Notes: generated by a model not told the origin, from the letters alone. A stretch of 64,000 nt of DNA from Bacteroidetes bacterium GWB2_32_14 (GCA_001768235.1 MENK01000035.1:2183-66182), one strand, 5' to 3'; positions 1-10,272 are shown, counted from the first letter of the stretch. A program made the numbers and translations.

Positions 1-687
1 TACAGTATAATCCATTGCCCCGTGTTTTTCTAGAATCTGGGCAATATTTGCAACCGTTGAGCCTTTTTGGCCTATAGCCACATAAATACAATATACGGGT
101 TCGCCTTTATCGTAAAACTCTCGTTGATTAATGATGGTATCAATCGCAATTGCTGTTTTCCCCGTTTGGCGATCGCCAATAATTAATTCCCGCTGTCCCC
201 TGCCGATAGGAATCATGGCATCTATAGCTTTAATTCCTGTTTGAATTGGTTGATTTACCCGTTGCCTGTAAATTACTCCAGGAGCCTTACGTTCGAGAGG
301 CATTTCGTATAAATCCCCATTAATTGTCCCTTTCCCGTCAATTGGTTCGCCAAGGGTATTAATGACTCTGCCCAATAAGCTTTCTCCAACTTTTATTGAT
401 GCTATTTTTTTTGTTCGTTTTACTTTATCGCCTTCCTTAATCTCCTGTGATGATCCCAAAAGTACCGCTCCCACATTATCTTCCTCGAGATTTAATACAA
501 TCCCTTTCATCCCGTTTTCAAATTCAATCAGTTCATTTGATTGAACATTGGTTAATCCATAAATACGGGCAATACCATCACCCACTTGTAAAACACTTCC
601 AACTTCTTCTAATTCCGAATTGGTAGTAAATCCTTCGAGTTGGAGTTTTAATATTTTTGATACTTCGCCGGGTTTTATTCCTGCCAT
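1..687 (-). CDS. atpA: F1 ATP synthase alpha subunit, N-terminal part (cut by window edge)
   Basis: The first 229 codons are present; the rest lies beyond position 1. The alpha subunit forms the non-catalytic nucleotide sites of the F1 hexamer. Translation from the ATG at 685-687 gives the beta-barrel domain (about residues 25-95), a [15 protein letters not shown] region and a P-loop GDRQTGKT at residues 171-178, all diagnostic of F1 alpha rather than beta. It follows atpH by 12 bases on the same strand, so it belongs to the atpBEFHA operon. No Shine-Dalgarno is visible. The gamma subunit gene would be expected next, outside the window. Identity is certain; only completeness is unknown. Confidence 0.97.
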   Translation of the reverse strand, partial: MAGIKPGEVSKILKLQLEGFTTNSELEEVGSVLQVGDGIARIYGLTNVQSNELIEFENGMKGIVLNLEEDNVGAVLLGSSQEIKEGDKVKRTKKIASIKVGESLLGRVINTLGEPIDGKGTINGDLYEMPLERKAPGVIYRQRVNQPIQTGIKAIDAMIPIGRGQRELIIGDRQTGKTAIAIDTIINQREFYDKGEPVYCIYVAIGQKGSTVANIAQILEKHGAMDYTV

Positions 688-699
688 AGCTGTTTGTTT

Positions 700-1269
700 T
701 TATATTATTTTTCTTTTTTTGGAATTCAAATCAAAATCAACAAGATTTAATTTGAATTTTTGCAATTGATTCCGGACACTAACATCCAATTCTTTATCTT
801 CTATTTGTATAATCATCCCTCCAATAATTGAATCATCAACCTTATCGGTTAGCTCTACAGGGGAATTTAATTTCTTTTCTATTGCCGATTTTAGATGAGT
901 TATTTCTTCGTCATTTAAAGTATATGCTGTTGTAATAACAACCGGTTTAATACCAAAATCTTTTTTATAAATATCGATTACATTTTGGAGTATCCTTTTT
1001 AAGTAAATTTCTCGTTTATTTTGAATTATTAATTTTAAAAATGAAATAGTAAGATTATCAATGTTGGATTTAAATAATGCTTCAAAAGCTTTAATTTTTT
1101 CGGATGGTTTTATAGCCGGATGTTCAAGCAAAAGCATAAAATCATCCGATGAATTCACTGATGAAAGAATAAATTCGGCATCATTTTTAATATTTTCCTG
1201 TATCCCTTTCTCTTTAGCTATAAGAAGAATCGCTTTGGCATATCGAATATTGATTTGGCTATGATACAT
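700..1269 (-). CDS. atpH: F1 ATP synthase delta subunit (OSCP)
   Basis: A 189-residue protein of the delta/OSCP family, which joins the top of the F1 hexamer to the peripheral b stalk. The N-terminal helical domain (about 1-105, beginning with the RYAKAILLIAKEKG type motif) and the conserved C-terminal stretch SIIGGMIIQIEDKELDVSVR near residues 145-167 are typical. The length matches the usual 175-190. It lies 17 bases after atpF and 12 before atpA, in the usual order. The ATG at 1267-1269 is the natural start. Confidence 0.95.
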   Translation of the reverse strand: MYHSQINIRYAKAILLIAKEKGIQENIKNDAEFILSSVNSSDDFMLLLEHPAIKPSEKIKAFEALFKSNIDNLTISFLKLIIQNKREIYLKRILQNVIDIYKKDFGIKPVVITTAYTLNDEEITHLKSAIEKKLNSPVELTDKVDDSIIGGMIIQIEDKELDVSVRNQLQKFKLNLVDFDLNSKKRKII

Positions 1270-1286
1270 GATTTACTTTAATCTGA

Positions 1287-1781
1287 TTAATTAAGATCAA
1301 TTTCTTCAATAAGTTTACTTATAAGCTTCTTTTGTGTTTCTTTATTTCCAAGCTCTTGCTTCAAAATTTTCTGGGCAATAATAACCGAAAGTTCAGATAT
1401 TTGATTTTTAATTTCGTTTATTGCATCAGCCTTTTCTTTTTCAACACTTTTTCTTGCCTCTTCAATAATCTTACGGGCTTCCATTTTTGCTTCGTGGCGG
1501 GCTTCTTCAATAATTTTTGTTTTAATTTCTTTTGCTTCCTTAATCAGGTTATCCCGCTCGATTTTGGCAAGAGCAGTAATTTTCTCGTTCCCAAACTCTA
1601 TTCTTGCTAATTCTTCTTTTGCTTTTTTAGCAGCTAAAAGTCGTTTTTCAATTGTATGTTCACGATCTTTTAATGCTTTTAATATCGGTTTCCACGCGTA
1701 TTTTATAAGAACAAATACAACTACACTAAAAGATACCAACATCCAAATCAATAATCCGAGATCTGGTTTTATGAGTTCCAT
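1287..1781 (-). CDS. atpF: F0 ATP synthase subunit b (peripheral stalk)
   Basis: A 164-residue protein with one N-terminal membrane helix (about residues 8-27, followed by YAWKPILKALKDRE) and a long, highly charged coiled coil from about residue 35 to 150. This is the standard form of subunit b, which dimerises and holds F1 still against rotation. The length is normal. It is preceded by atpE, but with a 68-base gap holding a strong hairpin and T-run (1808-1841), so its expression is probably reduced relative to atpE. Confidence 0.95.
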   Translation of the reverse strand: MELIKPDLGLLIWMLVSFSVVVFVLIKYAWKPILKALKDREHTIEKRLLAAKKAKEELARIEFGNEKITALAKIERDNLIKEAKEIKTKIIEEARHEAKMEARKIIEEARKSVEKEKADAINEIKNQISELSVIIAQKILKQELGNKETQKKLISKLIEEIDLN

Positions 1782-1807
1782 AATTTACAATTATTAAAGT
1801 TAAAAAA

Positions 1808-1841
1808 ACTTTACAGTGCGCCAACCGCTACACTGTAAAGT
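1808..1841 (-). terminator. Intercistronic hairpin terminator or attenuator after atpE
   Basis: An 11-base perfect inverted repeat (ACTTTACAGTG and CACTGTAAAGT) encloses a 12-base loop. On the minus strand it is followed at once by six T residues (complement of 1802-1807). It begins 8 bases after the atpE stop and ends 20 bases before atpF. The form is that of a Rho-independent terminator inside the operon. The inferred effect is partial termination that raises atpE mRNA over atpFHA, matching the many c subunits per enzyme. Confidence 0.75.
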
Positions 1842-1849
1842 AGAAATCC

Positions 1850-2125
<276 letters not shown>

Positions 2126-2134
2126 TTAAAACTG

Positions 2135-3232
2135 TTAATGATGTTCTTCAATTGCCATACTAAAATACAGAGCCGATAAAAATGTAAATACATACGCCTG
2201 AATAAAAGCAACCAATAACTCCAGAATTGACATAAAAATGGTAAACATGACACTTAAAGGAGATACTGCAAATCCTGCAAAACTATTCATGTTTCCAAAA
2301 ATAAAAATCAAACTGAAAAAGCCCAATGCAATAATATGCCCGGCAGATATATTGGCAAAAAGACGAACCATTAATACAAATGGTTTGATAAATATACTTA
2401 CTAATTCAATTAAAGGAATTAGTGGTAATGGAGCTTTTAACCACCAGGGAATACCTGGCGCATTAAAGATATGTTTCCAGTAGTTTTTATTCCCGGTAAT
2501 TGTTGTAATAATAAATGTGAATAGAGCCAAGGCTAATGTAACAGTTATGTTTCCTGTTATATTTGCACCTCCGGGGAAAATAGGTATTAATCCCATTAAG
2601 TTATTTAATAATATAAAGAAGAAAATAGTTAATAAATACGGTGTGTATTTAAGATAGTTTTTTTCACCAATACTCGATTTTGAAATATCATCGCGAACAA
2701 AAATGATAATCGGTTCCAGTAAAGATTGTAATCCCTTTGGTGGTAAATCAACCCTTCGCTTATAGGTTTTTGCCACAGAAACAAAAACAACGACCAGGAT
2801 TATACTGCTGATTAAAATTGCTGCAACATTTTTTGTAACTGATAAATCAAGTGGCCGGTCAATAAAAATTCCTTCGGAGTCAACTTCAATTATTTTTCCT
2901 TTATATTTTCCTTCTTCATCTATTTTAAATCCTTTGTAAACAGGATCGTGGCTTAGTTTTGACGATAAGAATATATTCCAGCCCTTGTTTTGGCTATATA
3001 GAATAATTGGCAAAGGAATTGCCACGTGTTTGTGTTTATAAGTAAAAATGTGCCAGCTATAGTGATCTGCAATATGATCAAAAATAAATTCTCCAACATT
3101 AAATGATTTTTTCGTGTGTTCGTTCTCTTCTAGTTGATTTTTTTCTTCCATTTTTTCATTGCCAGATACTGTAAATGAAATAATGAAGAAAAAGAGAAAA
3201 AAACTGATACTATATAAATAGCGTTTAATCAT
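2135..3232 (-). CDS. atpB: F0 ATP synthase subunit a
   Basis: A 365-residue protein with an N-terminal signal-like helix, an extra periplasmic-type domain of about 120 residues, and a membrane part from about residue 135. The long N-terminal extension is usual in Bacteroidota. The key helix contains the essential Arg in LMVRLFANISAGH (near residue 290). Subunit a provides the half channels for ions at the c ring. It opens the operon: it has its own -7 element (3254-3261) and follows the terminator of the V-type operon. Confidence 0.96.
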   Translation of the reverse strand: MIKRYLYSISFFLFFFIISFTVSGNEKMEEKNQLEENEHTKKSFNVGEFIFDHIADHYSWHIFTYKHKHVAIPLPIILYSQNKGWNIFLSSKLSHDPVYKGFKIDEEGKYKGKIIEVDSEGIFIDRPLDLSVTKNVAAILISSIILVVVFVSVAKTYKRRVDLPPKGLQSLLEPIIIFVRDDISKSSIGEKNYLKYTPYLLTIFFFILLNNLMGLIPIFPGGANITGNITVTLALALFTFIITTITGNKNYWKHIFNAPGIPWWLKAPLPLIPLIELVSIFIKPFVLMVRLFANISAGHIIALGFFSLIFIFGNMNSFAGFAVSPLSVMFTIFMSILELLVAFIQAYVFTFLSALYFSMAIEEHH

Positions 3233-3253
3233 TCAAATGATTTTACATTGGTA

Positions 3254-3261
3254 CAAATTTA
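3254..3261 (-). promoter_or_regulatory. Candidate -7 promoter element for atpB
   Basis: The minus strand reads TAAATTTG, matching the Bacteroidota -7 consensus TAnnTTTG, 21 bases before the atpB start. It lies just downstream of the V-type operon terminator, so atpBEFHA can be transcribed on its own. No clear -33 TTTG was seen. Confidence 0.5.
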
Positions 3262-3303
3262 ACCATTAATAAGTAAAAATCTTATTTAAAACAAATAAAA
3301 AAA

Positions 3304-3332
3304 GGCAATGCTTTTAATAAAAAAGCAATGCC
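3304..3332 (-). terminator. Rho-independent terminator of the V-type ATPase operon
   Basis: Arms GGCAATGCTTTT and AAAAGCAATGCC pair over 12 positions with a single A-A mismatch around a 5-base loop. On the minus strand a run of seven T follows (3297-3303). It lies between the K subunit stop and the atpB promoter, separating the V-type and F-type operons. Confidence 0.75.
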
Positions 3333-3366
3333 CTATCTTACGAAATTTTTTAATCGAAGTTTCTTA

Positions 3367-3840
<474 letters not shown>

Positions 3841-3845
3841 TTATT

Positions 3846-3853
3846 CTCCTTTT
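3846..3853 (-). promoter_or_regulatory. Shine-Dalgarno sequence of the V-type K subunit gene
   Basis: The minus strand reads AAAAGGAG with an 8-base spacer to the ATG at 3835-3837. Such sites are rare in this window and absent from all the F-type ATPase genes. Confidence 0.65.
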
Positions 3854-5642
3854 AATTATTTTTTGAAAATGGTTTATATTCTTTTCCTCCGCCATTAAAC
3901 CCGGCGTTTTTATAAAATTCAACAAACGTTAGACGCATTGGATGGACAATCCCGCTCAAGCTTGAAAGAAATATATTCAATCCATGTCCAACAATTAGTA
4001 ATAAAAGAAACGGAATCCAGCCAAAATACTTTATTGATAAAAACGGTATTGCAATTGAGTTAAATACAAGGCCTAAAATAGAACCTGAAATGCCTAATGC
4101 AAATAACCGAATGTATGAAAGCATATCTCCAAATATTCCCGTAAGCATATTGTATGATTCATATACACCTAATCCCAGGTTTGCAAATATATTTTTGTCA
4201 GGATTGTTAAATAAAAATATTAATCCAAAGCTTAACACATAAAGCATTGTTTTAACTATTGATAGTGCGCCTAAATTTAATCCGGCTTTTTCTCCTCCCA
4301 CAAATAGTCCTAAAGTTAAGATAAGTAATATCCAACCTATTGTTGATAATCCGTATTTAAATCCTCTTTGTTTTATTTGATTGGCTGCCTTTAAGCCCAT
4401 TCCAAAAATGATCTGCACCATTCCGACTGCAATGGCCAAATAAAACATCACGATGGGTTGAAGAAAGTATTTTTTATATGAACTAAATAAATCTAATTCT
4501 CCAAGACTTAATCCAAAGAATGTACCTGTAAGCATGCCCAGCAAAACTGTTGCTCCTCCCAACCATGCTGCTAATGTGAGTATTGGTTTTAAATCTGGCT
4601 TCGCTTTTCTTCTATATATTAACGTTCCGATTAGTAAAACTAAACCATAACCTGAATCGCCCACACATAAACCAAAAAACAACATGAAAAACGGAGCAAA
4701 AAAAGCCGTTAAATCTAATTCCACATAAGCCGGTAAAGCAAAAAGTTTACCTATGGGTTCGAAAAGCTTAGCTAATTTATTGTTTTTAAGCAAGATAGGC
4801 ACTTTATCATCACTTGTTGGTTTTGCCGACACATAAACAACGGTTTGATTTTTAAGAAATTCTTCCAGCTCATCTTTCTTTTCTTCAGGAATCCATCCTT
4901 CGATCAACATTATTTTTTCTTCAGCTTGTTTTTCGGTTTGGTTTATTGCAAGATTATAATCTGTTTTTTCCTGAACCTGTTTTCTTGTTTGAAGTAAAAC
5001 TTGCTTATAATTAATCGCTATTTCGTCTAATGTTTTGTTTATTTCTTCTAATCGATTCGTATTTGCCTGGTATTTATTTTCAAGTTTTGATAGTGTTTCC
5101 TCTGGCAATTTAATTGCTTCTGCATCAATTGTTATTTGTTCATTTCCTTGTTGAAGAATAACAAAGTATATTGAACCTCTGCTTTGACTAATTATTTCAA
5201 GATAATAATCGGTTTTCCAATCTTCTTTAAATCTCTTTTCGGTACATGAAAAAAACCGGAACTGGATATTTAATTTTTCAAATTTTTCTTTTGTTTCCCT
5301 GGAAAAATCTCCAAAAGGAGTTGTCTTTTGAATATCTTTTTTTAATTCTATTTGTTCCTGTTCAATTAAAGCTATTTCCTCTGTAAGTTTTTTAATGTTT
5401 TCAAGAACTGCAAACCCATCGACATGGTAATCAACCGGATTTTCTGTATTGTTTCTTTTTTCAAGGAATTTAATGGTTTTATTCAACTCACTAATTTCGT
5501 GAAGAGAATGTTTAATTTGTTCGTTAACTTCCTTTGTTTTTTGAATTATATGAAGCATTCCCAATTTCTGAAGCTCTTCAAGGAATTGAAGATATTCTTT
5601 ATGATAAATCAGGAATGAATATTTAATCATTGGAGTAATCAT
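3852..5642 (-). CDS. ntpI: V-type ATPase subunit I (a-like stator subunit)
   Basis: A 596-residue member of the V-type I / eukaryotic a family. The N-terminal half (about 1-300) is soluble, alpha/beta with coiled coils, and reaches up to the peripheral stalk. The C-terminal half has about seven to eight membrane helices, including FMLFFGLCVGDSGYG and a late RLFALGISG segment that holds the expected channel Arg. The length is short compared with 650-plus in archaea but fits the bacterial form. The ATG overlaps the stop of subunit D (TAATG), and AAGGAGGT lies six bases before it. Confidence 0.95.
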   Translation of the reverse strand: MITPMIKYSFLIYHKEYLQFLEELQKLGMLHIIQKTKEVNEQIKHSLHEISELNKTIKFLEKRNNTENPVDYHVDGFAVLENIKKLTEEIALIEQEQIELKKDIQKTTPFGDFSRETKEKFEKLNIQFRFFSCTEKRFKEDWKTDYYLEIISQSRGSIYFVILQQGNEQITIDAEAIKLPEETLSKLENKYQANTNRLEEINKTLDEIAINYKQVLLQTRKQVQEKTDYNLAINQTEKQAEEKIMLIEGWIPEEKKDELEEFLKNQTVVYVSAKPTSDDKVPILLKNNKLAKLFEPIGKLFALPAYVELDLTAFFAPFFMLFFGLCVGDSGYGLVLLIGTLIYRRKAKPDLKPILTLAAWLGGATVLLGMLTGTFFGLSLGELDLFSSYKKYFLQPIVMFYLAIAVGMVQIIFGMGLKAANQIKQRGFKYGLSTIGWILLILTLGLFVGGEKAGLNLGALSIVKTMLYVLSFGLIFLFNNPDKNIFANLGLGVYESYNMLTGIFGDMLSYIRLFALGISGSILGLVFNSIAIPFLSIKYFGWIPFLLLLIVGHGLNIFLSSLSGIVHPMRLTFVEFYKNAGFNGGGKEYKPFSKNN

Positions 5643-6241
5643 TATGCTACCTCCTTCTGTTGTTGTCTTGTTTTAACAATTTTCTGGGATGATTTTGAAA
5701 GATTTTCTTCGTCTTCAAGGAAACGTTTAATCTTCGATATGGCTTCTTCATACCCTGGTATTTGAACCTTTTCGTACAAGTTCACTTTTTGAGTTGTTTT
5801 TTTACGGGCATAATCGAGCAATTGCATTTTTCGTAAAAAAAACTCGCTTTCTAAAGATATTTTTACAAGGGATTCAATAATCTGAATTCCATTAAGAAAC
5901 CAGCCCGGTTTATTAAAAAGGCTGAATTCTTTTATTTCAAACAATACATTGTCAAATATTGGTATTTTAACACCTGCTATTTTTTTAATCGACATTTGAA
6001 CATCTTTGACAAGAATTAAGTTTGTATCAAACTCTCCCCATAAACCCACCATTGCTTCATATTCACTCATACGAGCATTCAGCTTGCGAAGCAGTTCTTC
6101 TGATTGGTCTTTTGCCCGTTTTACTTCCATGCGCAAGGCTGCTTCTTTGCTTTGTAATGTTGGTAAAGCACGTAATCTTACTTTAAGCTGCTTATTTAGC
6201 TGTTGTAATGCTGTTTTATTATATTGAAATTTTATTGCCAT
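5642..6241 (-). CDS. ntpD: V-type ATPase subunit D (central stalk)
   Basis: A 199-residue protein of the V-type D family, the rotor shaft functionally equal to F-type gamma. It begins with MAIKFQYNKTALQQLNKQLK and has the long N- and C-terminal helices and the mid-protein KIAGVKIPIFDN segment usual in the family. An ATG 48 bases upstream is open in frame, but the added residues come from a repeated AT-rich leader, so the start at 6239-6241 is preferred. It follows subunit B after a 99-base gap, the largest in this operon. Confidence 0.92.
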   Translation of the reverse strand: MAIKFQYNKTALQQLNKQLKVRLRALPTLQSKEAALRMEVKRAKDQSEELLRKLNARMSEYEAMVGLWGEFDTNLILVKDVQMSIKKIAGVKIPIFDNVLFEIKEFSLFNKPGWFLNGIQIIESLVKISLESEFFLRKMQLLDYARKKTTQKVNLYEKVQIPGYEEAISKIKRFLEDEENLSKSSQKIVKTRQQQKEVA

Positions 6242-6250
6242 AATCTTTAG

Positions 6251-6290
6251 TTTCAGGTTAAAAGTTTCAAGTTTCAGATTAAAGTTCAAG
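6251..6290. repeat. Two-copy tandem repeat in the B-D intergenic gap
   Basis: Two imperfect copies of a 19-21 base unit, each starting TTTCAG and ending TTCAAG (6251-6271 and 6272-6290), fill the leader of the D gene. Similar AT-rich repeats are common between Bacteroidota genes. They may act as a translational leader, but no function is shown. Confidence 0.5.
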
Positions 6291-6340
6291 TCATGGTTTA
6301 AAAAAACACAAACTTGCGACTTTATACTTTAAACTTGCAA

Positions 6341-7663
6341 CTAATTTTTTGGCCAGTATTTATCTACAAATTCTTGTTTTATACCAACTTCTGCTGGTTT
6401 AAAATATTTATTAAATAAATCCCAACAAGCTGATAACATCGAATCAACTTCAATATTTACATCAATAGCTAACAATTTATCTGAATAATCTTTTGCAAAT
6501 TGCAATGTTCTTTCATCGTAATCTGTAAGGTCGAAACCATTTTCAAGTTTTGTTTTAGCATTAGCAGCATCGGCATAAAGTCGAATAGCAGCATTCATAA
6601 CCTGAGGATGATCGGCACGCGTTTTCTTACCAATTACCAATTGTTTTAATCGCGACAAACTGCGGAATGGGTCAACAATAACTTTTCCGATATCTGTATC
6701 TTTACGTAAAAACAACTGGCCTTCGGTTATATAACCAGTATTATCAGGAATTGCATGAGTAATATCACCACCAGATAAAGAGGTTACAGCAATAATTGTT
6801 ATTGAACCACCATCAGGAAACTGAACTGCTTTTTCATAAATTTTAGCCAAGTCGCTATACAAAGAACCCGGCATACTGTCTTTTGATGGGATTTGATCCA
6901 TACGATTCGACACAATGCTTAATGCGTCGGCATATAAGGTCATGTCTGTTAATAAAACAAGAACCTTCTGGTTTTTATCAACTGCAAAATACTCTGCTGC
7001 AGTTAAAGCCATATCAGGCACAAGAAGTCGCTCAACGGGAGGATTTTCGGTTGTATTCACGAAGCTGATAATACGATCTAAAGCACCTGCATTTTCGAAT
7101 ACATTTTTATAGTACAAGTAATCATCATTTGTTAATCCCATGCCACCGAGAATAATTTTATCGGCATCGGCACGAAGAGCAACCATGGCCATAACCTGGT
7201 TGTAAGGTTGATCGGGATCAGCAAAAAAAGGTATTTTTTGTCCGGTAACCAAGGCGTTATTTAAGTCGATACCTGCAATACCTGTAGGAATAAATTCTGA
7301 AGGCTGTTTTCTGCGAACAGGATTAACAGAAGGGCCACCAATCTGACGTTCTTCTCCATCAATTTCCTGTCCTCCGTCAATTGGTTCACCATAGGCATTA
7401 AAGAATCGTCCGGATAATTCTTCGCTCACTTTTAATACCGGGGGACGACCCAGGAATATTACTTCGGCATTCGTTGGAATACCTTCTGTGCCAGAAAAAA
7501 TCTGAAGAGTTACATTGTCACCTATGATTTTCACAACCTGTGCCAAACGGCCATGAACAATAGCCATTTCTTCATAACCTATATTCGTAGCTTTTAAGGA
7601 GCAGGTGGCTTTTGTTATCTGGCTTAATTTTGTGTAAATTTTTTGAAATGCTTTTGTTTCCAT
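6341..7663 (-). CDS. ntpB: V-type ATPase subunit B (non-catalytic)
   Basis: A 440-residue protein of the V/A-type B family. It has the N-terminal barrel, GRFFNAYGEPIDGG, a central domain without a P-loop, and SLSRLKQLVIGKKTRADHPQ near residue 350, which are all family marks. It alternates with A in the V1 hexamer. Its ATG overlaps the stop of A (TAATG), so the two are probably translationally coupled, which would keep an equal ratio. The length is within the 430-470 norm. Confidence 0.96.
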   Translation of the reverse strand: METKAFQKIYTKLSQITKATCSLKATNIGYEEMAIVHGRLAQVVKIIGDNVTLQIFSGTEGIPTNAEVIFLGRPPVLKVSEELSGRFFNAYGEPIDGGQEIDGEERQIGGPSVNPVRRKQPSEFIPTGIAGIDLNNALVTGQKIPFFADPDQPYNQVMAMVALRADADKIILGGMGLTNDDYLYYKNVFENAGALDRIISFVNTTENPPVERLLVPDMALTAAEYFAVDKNQKVLVLLTDMTLYADALSIVSNRMDQIPSKDSMPGSLYSDLAKIYEKAVQFPDGGSITIIAVTSLSGGDITHAIPDNTGYITEGQLFLRKDTDIGKVIVDPFRSLSRLKQLVIGKKTRADHPQVMNAAIRLYADAANAKTKLENGFDLTDYDERTLQFAKDYSDKLLAIDVNIEVDSMLSACWDLFNKYFKPAEVGIKQEFVDKYWPKN

Positions 7664-9417
7664 TAGGCAATTTTTCTTTCGTCAATAATTGTAAACAGCT
7701 CTTTCTCATTTTTAATGTATTTTTCAGATTTAAACTCTGAATAATTCATTTGTTTCATTTGATTGATGATTCTTTTAAAGAAAGAAGCAACTTCTTCAAA
7801 TGTTTCGAAAGTGAATTTGGTATTGTAAATATTTAAAACACTGGTAAGCATGTACCGTTGACGTTCAAGAGATGTTGAACAATCGATTTTATCGAACGCA
7901 TCTTGTTGAAGAATAATAAAGTCGATTACTTCGGCCTTCCAGAATCTCTCATGATAATCAATCGGAACACCATCGTCACCCAAAATATTTATTTGCTCAG
8001 CAACTTCGCGTCCGCGAATAAGAATATCTCTTGCAACCCTTATTTTTTCAGGCCATTCCGGCTCAATGTTTTTTATAAAATATTCTTCTACCTCCGGGTA
8101 TTCTGCATATTTTGAATAACTGTCAAGAGGATCAATCGCAGGATAGCGTTTACTGTCGGCACGTTGTTGAGATAAAGCATAAAAACAACGGGCTGCTTTC
8201 TTTGTTGATTCCGTAACGGGTTCTTTTAAATTACCCCCGGCAGGTGATACTGTTCCGATAAATGTAATTGACCCTGACGCACCATTGTTTAAATAAACAA
8301 AACCTGCACGAGAATAGAAATTAGAAATAATTGCAGGCAAATCCATGGGAAATGCATCCTGCCCGGGAAGTTCTTCCATCCTGTTTGACATTTCACGAAG
8401 TGCCTGTGCCCAACGTGAAGTAGAGTCGGCAAGCATTAAAACTTTTAATCCCATTGCCCTGTAATATTCGGCAAGAGTCATTGCCGTATATACGGAAGCT
8501 TCGCGAGCTGCAACCGGCATATTTGATGTATTTGCTATAATCGTTGTTCTCTCCATCAATTTTCTGCCTGTACGAGGATCGTCTAATTCAGGAAATTCAC
8601 TAAAAATTTCAACAACCTCATTTGCACGTTCACCGCAAGCTGCTACAATAATCATATCGGCATCTGCCTGTTTCGATAAAGAATGTTGTAAAACGGTTTT
8701 TCCTGTTCCAAACGGGCCGGGAATAAACCCTGTTCCTCCTTCGGCTATCGGATTTAACGTATCAATTACACGAACACCCGTTTCAAGTAATTTAAATGGA
8801 CGTGGTTTTTCTTTATATGCTTTGATTGGAATTTTTACGGGCCATTTTTGAACCATTGTAACGTTGATTTCTTTACCCTTTGAATCGGTAATTACTGCTA
8901 TGGTATCATTAATCTTATATTCGCCTTCTTTAACAATACTTTTTACAGTAAATTTTTCTTCAAGCTTAAAAGGAACCATTATTTTATGGGGCATCCAGTT
9001 TTCTTTAACTTCACCAAGCCAGCTGCCGGCTATCACTATATCTCCGGGTTTTGCTATTGGTTTAAAGGCCCAAAGTTTATCATCTTCCAGGGGATTTGTA
9101 TGTTCGCCTCGTTTTAAAAAAACACCTTCCATTTTATCGAGGTCGTTCTGCAGTCCGTCGAAGTTTTTTGAAAGAATGCCCGGTCCTAATGTCACTTCCA
9201 GCATATGTCCGGTAAACTCAACGGTATCGTTTATTTTAAGGCCCCGGGTACTTTCAAACACCTGAACATACGCCTGAGTACCCATAACTTTAATAACTTC
9301 TGCCATCAACATCGTTCCCGATAAATTGATATAGCAAATTTCATTTTGATGAACAGGCCCATCAACCTCAACAAATACAAGGTTGGCAATGATACCTGCA
9401 ACTTTTCCTGTTGTCAT
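7663..9417 (-). CDS. ntpA: V-type ATPase subunit A (catalytic)
   Basis: A catalytic subunit of about 584 residues. It includes the A-specific non-homologous insert (about residues 115-200) and the P-loop GPFGTGKTV (240-248 when counted from the upstream ATG at 9435), with DSTSRWAQALREMS and RYPAIDPLDSYSKY farther on. Two in-frame ATGs exist, at 9435 and 9417. The second is chosen because it sits one base after the stop of the preceding gene and starts the protein at MTTGKVAGI as in relatives. It hydrolyses or makes ATP in the V1 head. Confidence 0.95.
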   Translation of the reverse strand: MTTGKVAGIIANLVFVEVDGPVHQNEICYINLSGTMLMAEVIKVMGTQAYVQVFESTRGLKINDTVEFTGHMLEVTLGPGILSKNFDGLQNDLDKMEGVFLKRGEHTNPLEDDKLWAFKPIAKPGDIVIAGSWLGEVKENWMPHKIMVPFKLEEKFTVKSIVKEGEYKINDTIAVITDSKGKEINVTMVQKWPVKIPIKAYKEKPRPFKLLETGVRVIDTLNPIAEGGTGFIPGPFGTGKTVLQHSLSKQADADMIIVAACGERANEVVEIFSEFPELDDPRTGRKLMERTTIIANTSNMPVAAREASVYTAMTLAEYYRAMGLKVLMLADSTSRWAQALREMSNRMEELPGQDAFPMDLPAIISNFYSRAGFVYLNNGASGSITFIGTVSPAGGNLKEPVTESTKKAARCFYALSQQRADSKRYPAIDPLDSYSKYAEYPEVEEYFIKNIEPEWPEKIRVARDILIRGREVAEQINILGDDGVPIDYHERFWKAEVIDFIILQQDAFDKIDCSTSLERQRYMLTSVLNIYNTKFTFETFEEVASFFKRIINQMKQMNYSEFKSEKYIKNEKELFTIIDERKIA

Positions 9418-9418
9418 A

Positions 9419-10270
9419 TTATTTGTTTTGTCCATTTAATGTAAATTCTTTGGAAAATTCAAAACTTGATTTAATGTCTTTAATAATCTGTTTAAAAATT
9501 ACTCTTCCTTTTTCTTCGTCAAGCGATAACCATCGATAAGCAATATCTAATTTTATTGTATATGCCAATACTTTGTCAATTGTAAAATATTCAAACAGAG
9601 TAAGCTCATCGATTTTATTCCATCGGAGCATATCAATTTCTCTTTCGCTTGCAAAGAAATTCTCCTTTTCAGAAATGTTGATTAATGATGTTACAATTGG
9701 GAAATCTGAGTCTAATCCAAAATCTTTTGATTTGTTTATTATGATCGAGTTTGTAATGTTATTTTTCCCGATAAGATGTTTTTCGGGGTTAAAATTGAAC
9801 TTACGACAATTTATGCCTGTTAAAACATTTTTAATATTAAGATTAAACTCGAACCATTGTTTTAAGAAATTGTTTTTTGTTGTTAATGCGTATGCATAAT
9901 ACATTTCTGTTAAAACATTTTCCCGGCTTTTATCCATTTTTTGAGTTTCTTCTTCATTTTTATACATATCATAAAACTGATACATGTATTCAGGAAGAAT
10001 CTTTTTTCGTTCTTTGGAGAATTCTGTTTCAAAATCTGTAAACTGAAAATTCCCAAGAGGATTAAATTTATCCGGTTCATTATTTAAAAAACGAAGCAGG
10101 TTTTCGTTGTCGTAGGTTAAAAAGAGAAGTTTTACCAGTTTGTAATCCCGGGGTTTTACCTGTTCTTCCAGAAGTGTTTTAAATTGGGGCATTCCAAAAT
10201 TAATTCCTGAATCATTGAAAAAGATTTCAGTAAGCCCTGCAATAAAATAATGATAGTAATTCCGAAACAT
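9419..10270 (-). CDS. DUF2764 protein in the V-type ATPase C-subunit position
   Basis: A 283-residue soluble, largely helical protein starting MFRNYYHYFIAGL. I recognise it as the DUF2764 family, which occupies the slot of subunit C in the V-type ATPase operons of chlamydiae, spirochaetes and Bacteroidota. Subunit C joins the rotor ring to the central stalk in archaeal-type enzymes, so a similar role is inferred from position. It lies two bases after subunit E and one base before subunit A. A weak AGGGAG precedes the ATG within the end of E. Confidence 0.85.
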   Translation of the reverse strand: MFRNYYHYFIAGLTEIFFNDSGINFGMPQFKTLLEEQVKPRDYKLVKLLFLTYDNENLLRFLNNEPDKFNPLGNFQFTDFETEFSKERKKILPEYMYQFYDMYKNEEETQKMDKSRENVLTEMYYAYALTTKNNFLKQWFEFNLNIKNVLTGINCRKFNFNPEKHLIGKNNITNSIIINKSKDFGLDSDFPIVTSLINISEKENFFASEREIDMLRWNKIDELTLFEYFTIDKVLAYTIKLDIAYRWLSLDEEKGRVIFKQIIKDIKSSFEFSKEFTLNGQNK

Positions 10271-10272
10271 AG

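Noticed and set aside
8864..9265. A 133-codon plus-strand frame inside the V-type A subunit
   Set aside because: Fully antisense to a conserved catalytic gene; no promoter element or family match.
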